Made by a program: the position numbers and the translations under genes
Notes under the pieces: model-generated
The model's database searches: none
Told to the model about the DNA's origin: nothing
What the model saw: only the letters and a program-made list of their open reading frames with translations
Shown: piece after piece, positions 62,408 to 64,000 of the stretch
How positions within the stretch are numbered: the first letter of the stretch is position 1
How the letters are laid out: each line of letters opens with the position of its first letter
Assembly (NCBI GenBank): GCA_021775415.1
Contig: JAJFHV010000010.1
Span: 124,001-188,000, forward strand
From: Hyphomicrobiales bacterium
GTDB lineage: Bacteria; Pseudomonadota; Alphaproteobacteria; Rhizobiales; Rhizobiaceae
Length of the DNA: 64,000 bases
Reading direction: 5' to 3'

Positions 62408-63232
62408 TTATTTAATTTTTGTTTTTCGACGGATAACAATTTCACCCCGCTCTGCACGTTTTGACTTTGACTTAGTACCGCCTTTGGCAAGGATTTTTGC
62501 CTCAGCAACCCAGTTTTCACGTTCCGGCCTTCCAGGAAAACCAAGCTCATTACCGACCCATGCCTGATGATCTTTTGTCCATTTTGCAATCTGGTCAAAA
62601 TGGTGGATACCTAATCCAAACAGCTTCTTCTCAAGCGCATTACCCACTCCATCAATCAATGTGAGGTTATCCCCTCCTCCAGTACGCGGTTTGGCCGTTG
62701 TTGGAGGCTTGGCACCCACATCCCCCGCTAGACCCTTGCCGGTTGACGTTGAAACCTCACCACTTGTGACACGCTTCGAGAAACTTGTCTGACCGCCTTG
62801 GGCAAGAGATTTGGCTTGCTTAACCCACTCCTCTCTTTCAATCCGCCCCGGAAATGCCAGGCGCTCGCCCATTTTGCGTTGTTCCTTTGCGCTCCATTCG
62901 GCAATCTGTGAATAGGTCGCTATACCTATCGCATTGAGTTTAGCCTCATTTTGGCGACCAACTCCCTTGATTTTCTTGAGATCGTCCATTGTGGCCAGCT
63001 TTGCTGCAGGCGCAGCCTTAACAACACGCGTTCTCGGTTTGGCAGGTTTGCTACGTGGTTTTGGGGCAGTCTTTGGAGCAGGTTTGAGTTTTGGTGCATC
63101 AGCAGTAGCGGGAGCAGGCACAGCCACCCTCTCAGATGTCCCAAACAACCGCTGTAACAGGTTGCCCGCAATACAACCCAAAATGTAAGCGATGGCCATT
63201 AGTATCAGGGACTGAATGATAAACATTGTCAT
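62408..63232 (-). CDS. Membrane-anchored double helix-hairpin (H3TH-like) protein
   Basis: A 274-residue protein: a single N-terminal hydrophobic helix (~4-24), a Pro/Lys/Ala-rich linker (~35-75), and two homologous repeats of about 55 residues. The first has LKKIKGVGRQNEAKLNAIGI and later FPGRIEREEWVKQAKSLA; the second has LIDGVGNALEKKLFGLGI and FPGRPERENWVAEAKILA. Each unit looks like the helix-hairpin region of the COG3743 'flap-endonuclease-like H3TH' family. Catalytic residues are absent, so DNA or protein binding is likelier than nuclease activity. The C-terminus is basic. A 33-residue membrane peptide gene lies 25 bp upstream. Confidence 0.82.
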   Translation of the reverse strand: MTMFIIQSLILMAIAYILGCIAGNLLQRLFGTSERVAVPAPATADAPKLKPAPKTAPKPRSKPAKPRTRVVKAAPAAKLATMDDLKKIKGVGRQNEAKLNAIGIATYSQIAEWSAKEQRKMGERLAFPGRIEREEWVKQAKSLAQGGQTSFSKRVTSGEVSTSTGKGLAGDVGAKPPTTAKPRTGGGDNLTLIDGVGNALEKKLFGLGIHHFDQIAKWTKDHQAWVGNELGFPGRPERENWVAEAKILAKGGTKSKSKRAERGEIVIRRKTKIK

Positions 63233-63257
63233 GAGCGTGTTTCCAATCTCTTTATGT

Positions 63258-63359
63258 TCAGCTGCTTGGCTGAGACGCGGATGTAATCCAACCCACGACT
63301 ACACCAATGATGAAAGCAGCGAGTAGAAACCAGAAGAGCTGTTCGACTAAATAGAACAT
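63258..63359 (-). CDS. 33-residue single-span membrane peptide
   Basis: A complete 33-codon frame, too short for most gene callers: ATG at 63359, TGA at 63260-63258. The peptide is MFYLVEQLFWFLLAAFIIG followed by VVVGWITSASQPSS, a single hydrophobic helix with a short polar C-terminus. AGAAGG lies 6 bases before the ATG, a strong ribosome binding site. The gene sits 14 bp after the OmpA-family stop and 25 bp before the helix-hairpin gene, so all three are likely one transcript. Its function is unknown; a small partner of the envelope proteins is conceivable. Confidence 0.75.
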   Translation of the reverse strand: MFYLVEQLFWFLLAAFIIGVVVGWITSASQPSS

Positions 63360-63373
63360 GTTGACCTTCTCTC

Positions 63374-64000
63374 TTATTGAATGACGTTGAATTCTATGCG
63401 GCGATTGCGGGCTTTGCCTTCATCTGTGTTGTTATCACCCACCGGACGGCTTTCACCATACCCCCTGGCATCCAACCGGCTGGCAATTACACCTGCACGA
63501 ATCAGATACTCACGAACAGCTATTGCTCGCCCTTCACTTAGCTTTTGGTTGTATCCATCTCTGCCGTCCGCATCCGTGTGTCCAGCAATTTCAATTCTGA
63601 CATTCGGGCAAGATGCCACGTTATTTACCAATTCATCCAAAAGACCAGCAGATACCGGCTTTATCACTGCGCGGTTCACTTCAAACTCGATTTTTCCGTT
63701 CGCCATGCTGGAATTCAACAAATTCTGACAATTGTCGCCGCTCGCCTCTGCCGCAGAAATATCTAAATTTGAGTCTTGAAGCGTAACCTTCGCTTCTCCC
63801 GTAAACCCGTCCGGCAATGAATTGCTGATTGCATTGAGAACTTCATTCCGGGTTGTAGCGGTGAGAGCGTGGCCAGTCAGGGTGAGAGTTTTGTTGCTCA
63901 AAATTGCTTCTGATGCCTCAAGTCTGCCCACAATTCCGGTTGCCAAATTCCGCGCCTCATCAAATCCATCCGGTTTTCCGGCCGCAACTCCCTGTAGATC
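63374..64000 (-). CDS. OmpA-family protein (partial, C-terminal part)
   Basis: The frame stays open to the right edge, so the N-terminus is missing. The visible ~208 residues start with a segment like a BON domain (TLTGHALTATTRNEVLNAIS and a following PDGFTGEAKVTL), then an OmpA/MotB peptidoglycan-binding domain (~105-208 of the visible part) with IEIAGHTDADGRDGYNQKLSEG broken by no insertion, RAIAVREYLIRAGV and GYGESRPVGDN ending in NRRIEFNV. Such proteins anchor the outer membrane to peptidoglycan. It is followed after 14 bp by the 33-residue peptide gene. Confidence 0.9.
   Translation of the reverse strand, partial: DLQGVAAGKPDGFDEARNLATGIVGRLEASEAILSNKTLTLTGHALTATTRNEVLNAISNSLPDGFTGEAKVTLQDSNLDISAAEASGDNCQNLLNSSMANGKIEFEVNRAVIKPVSAGLLDELVNNVASCPNVRIEIAGHTDADGRDGYNQKLSEGRAIAVREYLIRAGVIASRLDARGYGESRPVGDNNTDEGKARNRRIEFNVIQ

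Noticed and set aside
1-64000. tRNA, rRNA, tmRNA, CRISPR array, insertion sequence, prophage or toxin-antitoxin pair
   Set aside because: I scanned the intergenic regions and gene products and saw no tRNA-like sequence, repeat array, transposase, integrase or phage gene. A covariance search would be needed to exclude small RNAs.

Overview
The window looks like the chromosome of an alphaproteobacterium of the order Hyphomicrobiales (Rhizobiales). This is inferred from gene order and protein families: rpsF-rpsR-DUF2232-rplI-dnaB-alr-radA-cvpA-purF; psd-pssA; rpoZ-rsh-pyrE-DUF2062-acpS-lepB-rnc-era-recO; dapA-smpB; nadABC next to a Nudix-related NAD regulator; TIGR02301 and GFA proteins. I cannot name the genus. 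No tRNA, rRNA, CRISPR array, insertion sequence or prophage was seen. The window is densely coding; only one gap (55567-55887) exceeds 300 bp.

Layout. 1-3816: the 5' part of fabD (minus), then a quorum-sensing module radC-luxR-luxI (plus) and a convergent alpha/beta hydrolase. The fabD-radC gap carries three inverted repeats in 90 bp. 4108-13952: ribosomal and replication block (rpsF, rpsR, DUF2232, rplI, terminator, dnaB) followed by alr, radA, cvpA, purF and an SDR. 14028-20972: a stand-alone AMP-forming acyl ligase and a PadR-controlled RND efflux operon. 20985-25740 (minus): LysM protein, Atm1-type ABC exporter, psd, pssA. 25893-32356: LOG protein, then the tightly overlapping minus-strand run cysS-GFA-cimA-rarD, and SRAP-LysE. 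32448-37964 (plus): NUDIX, DUF3179, TIGR02301, two uncharacterised proteins, YgfZ, HD phosphohydrolase and the NAD regulator.

37967-42075 (minus): nadA-nadB-nadC plus a small membrane protein, with a perfect 9+3+9 dyad in the nadA promoter region that is the probable operator of the regulator encoded at the other end of the cluster. 42158-47751: a DUF2339 membrane protein and a sulfatase-MFS pair. 47746-55566 (minus): recO, era, rnc, lepB, acpS, DUF2062, pyrE, rsh, rpoZ. 55888-64000: NYN protein and family-5 uracil-DNA glycosylase, dapA-smpB-peroxiredoxin, lytic transglycosylase, an alpha/beta hydrolase, and finally an OmpA-family gene (cut by the window edge), a 33-residue membrane peptide and a membrane-anchored double helix-hairpin protein.

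Functional themes. Most genes are core functions: translation, replication, lipid and cofactor synthesis, stringent response and envelope maintenance. The most distinctive parts are the LuxR/LuxI module beside fabD, whose pathway supplies acyl-ACP for acyl-homoserine lactones, with its cluster of dyads; the regulator-operator pair of the NAD locus; the sulfatase-transporter pair; and the small membrane peptide in the OmpA locus. I found no clearly new multi-gene system. The best candidates for undescribed biology are the quorum-sensing neighbourhood and the OmpA/33-aa/helix-hairpin locus.
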